This document shows, piece by piece, positions 63,404 to 64,000 of a stretch of 64,000 nt of DNA. Source of the stretch: Chloroflexota bacterium. GTDB lineage: Bacteria > Chloroflexota > Anaerolineae > CG2-30-64-16. The translations under genes and the position numbers were made by a program. Position 1 is the stretch's first letter. Every line of letters starts with the position of its first letter. The stretch is from contig JAPLHB010000096.1 in the NCBI GenBank assembly GCA_026389845.1, positions 1 through 64,000 of the forward strand, in the 5' to 3' direction. Below the pieces are notes generated by a model. That model made no database searches, was not told where the DNA came from, and worked only from the letters and a program-made list of their open reading frames with translations.

Positions 63404-64000
63404 TCAGAATGGTCGGCCGGCCGCGATGCGCTGAGCCAACGCCGCGGCGACTTCGGTCGGGGAGCCGGCGATGCGCTGGACGGTCGCGGCGCCGGCCGCC
63501 AGGCCGGCCTCGGTCTCCGCACTCACCGCATCCGTCCCGCCGATGATCGTCACCAGGCCCGCGCCGGCCGCTTCGGTTGCGCTGAAGCCGAAGGTGGGGG
63601 TGAACGCCAGCAGGTAGTCCTGGGCCAGCAGCAGGTTCGCCTTCGTTTTCGGGTGGTCGGCCGGGCCGAAGAGGACGTAGTGGGCCAGAGGTTTGCCCGG
63701 GCCGGGCACGACCAGGTCGGCAGTGGCTGTGTTCGCGCCGTCCAGGGTCATGGCATCGGAGACGGCCTGCGTGCCGACCAGGGCCACGCGGTAAACGCCG
63801 GCTGCCAGCCCGCCGAAGCGATAGCTTTCGTCGCTGGCGACGGTTGCCGTCGCGACCTCCGCGGCGTCGCGGGTCAACTGCACTGTCCGATCCGCGCCGT
63901 TGCGCACCCGTCCGGTGATGACGCTCTCGGTCAGGATCAACTCCAGGTCGAGCCGGGCCTGGCTTTGGCCGTCCATCGTCGTCGGCGCGGAGCGCAGCGG
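63404..64000 (-). CDS. Carboxypeptidase-regulatory-like domain protein, 5' end beyond window
   Basis: The frame is open to the right edge. About 198 residues visible. First an Fn3/CNA-B-like beta domain (ITGRVRNGADRTVQLTRDAA; YRFGGLAAGVYRVALVGTQA), then HYVLFGPADHPKTKANLLLA, QDYLLAFTPTFGFSATEAAG and VTIIGGTDAVSAETEAGLAA. I recall this C-terminal type in Chloroflexota secreted hydrolases with an unseen N-terminal catalytic domain. No membrane anchor in the visible part. Confidence 0.7.
   Translation of the reverse strand, partial: PLRSAPTTMDGQSQARLDLELILTESVITGRVRNGADRTVQLTRDAAEVATATVASDESYRFGGLAAGVYRVALVGTQAVSDAMTLDGANTATADLVVPGPGKPLAHYVLFGPADHPKTKANLLLAQDYLLAFTPTFGFSATEAAGAGLVTIIGGTDAVSAETEAGLAAGAATVQRIAGSPTEVAAALAQRIAAGRPF

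Overview
The window looks like a piece of a high-GC chromosome from a Chloroflexota bacterium (Anaerolineae/Caldilineae-like). This is an inference from gene content: a DUF951 protein, Ser/Thr/Pro-rich secreted proteins, a K+-independent membrane pyrophosphatase, a SelB factor, and dense short dispersed repeats in gaps and inside genes. No database search was possible. I saw no rRNA, tRNA, CRISPR array or insertion-sequence transposase.

Layout, left to right. 1-7 kb: the end of a PAS/GAF sensor kinase, EttA, a NusG/RfaH-like factor, an MFS exporter and an AIM24-family protein. 7.1-14.7 kb: a complete F1Fo ATP synthase operon (atpI/Z-B-E-F-H-A-G-D-C) with its own promoter and terminator. Five of its intergenic gaps are filled with repeats. 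14.8-20 kb: modA-modB, a Phd/PemK-type toxin-antitoxin pair wedged into the operon, modC, a 30-residue CPxC peptide with a CDF metal exporter, and a MoaD-type sulfur carrier. 20-32 kb: a large membrane glycosyltransferase, class II aldolase, a tungsten-type aldehyde ferredoxin oxidoreductase (possibly GAPOR-like), a Gfo/Idh oxidoreductase, GNAT, a coiled-coil protein and SelB. 32.4-42 kb, minus strand: the classical origin-proximal set rpmH-rnpA-yidD-yidC-jag then parA and parB. Here parA and parB are separated by a secreted leucine-rich-repeat gene, and dnaA is not upstream of rpmH. 42-48 kb: Nif3-like, MFS, DUF951, RNase D and the proton-pumping pyrophosphatase. 48-63 kb, mostly minus strand: a surface-polysaccharide cluster (nucleotide-sugar dehydrogenase, GDP-mannose 3,5-epimerase-like, two PLP aminotransferases, a GalE-like epimerase, a GT2, two polytopic glycosyltransferases, a methyltransferase) plus an L,D-transpeptidase and a translin-family protein.

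Functional links: ATP synthase and H+-pyrophosphatase share the proton gradient. ModABC, MoaD and the AOR-family enzyme form a molybdenum/tungsten supply-and-use neighbourhood. The polysaccharide genes make, transfer and polymerise nucleotide sugars.

The most striking feature is not a gene. It is a family of short tandem repeats with a strict 7-bp (sometimes 8-bp) unit, often in inverted pairs, present in about 25 places. At least six arrays lie inside otherwise conserved genes as in-frame inserts that encode low-complexity peptides of 7-residue period. Separate palindromic and MITE-like families with terminal inverted repeats (TGTCATTCTGAGCGG type and others) share the same gaps and some of the same genes.
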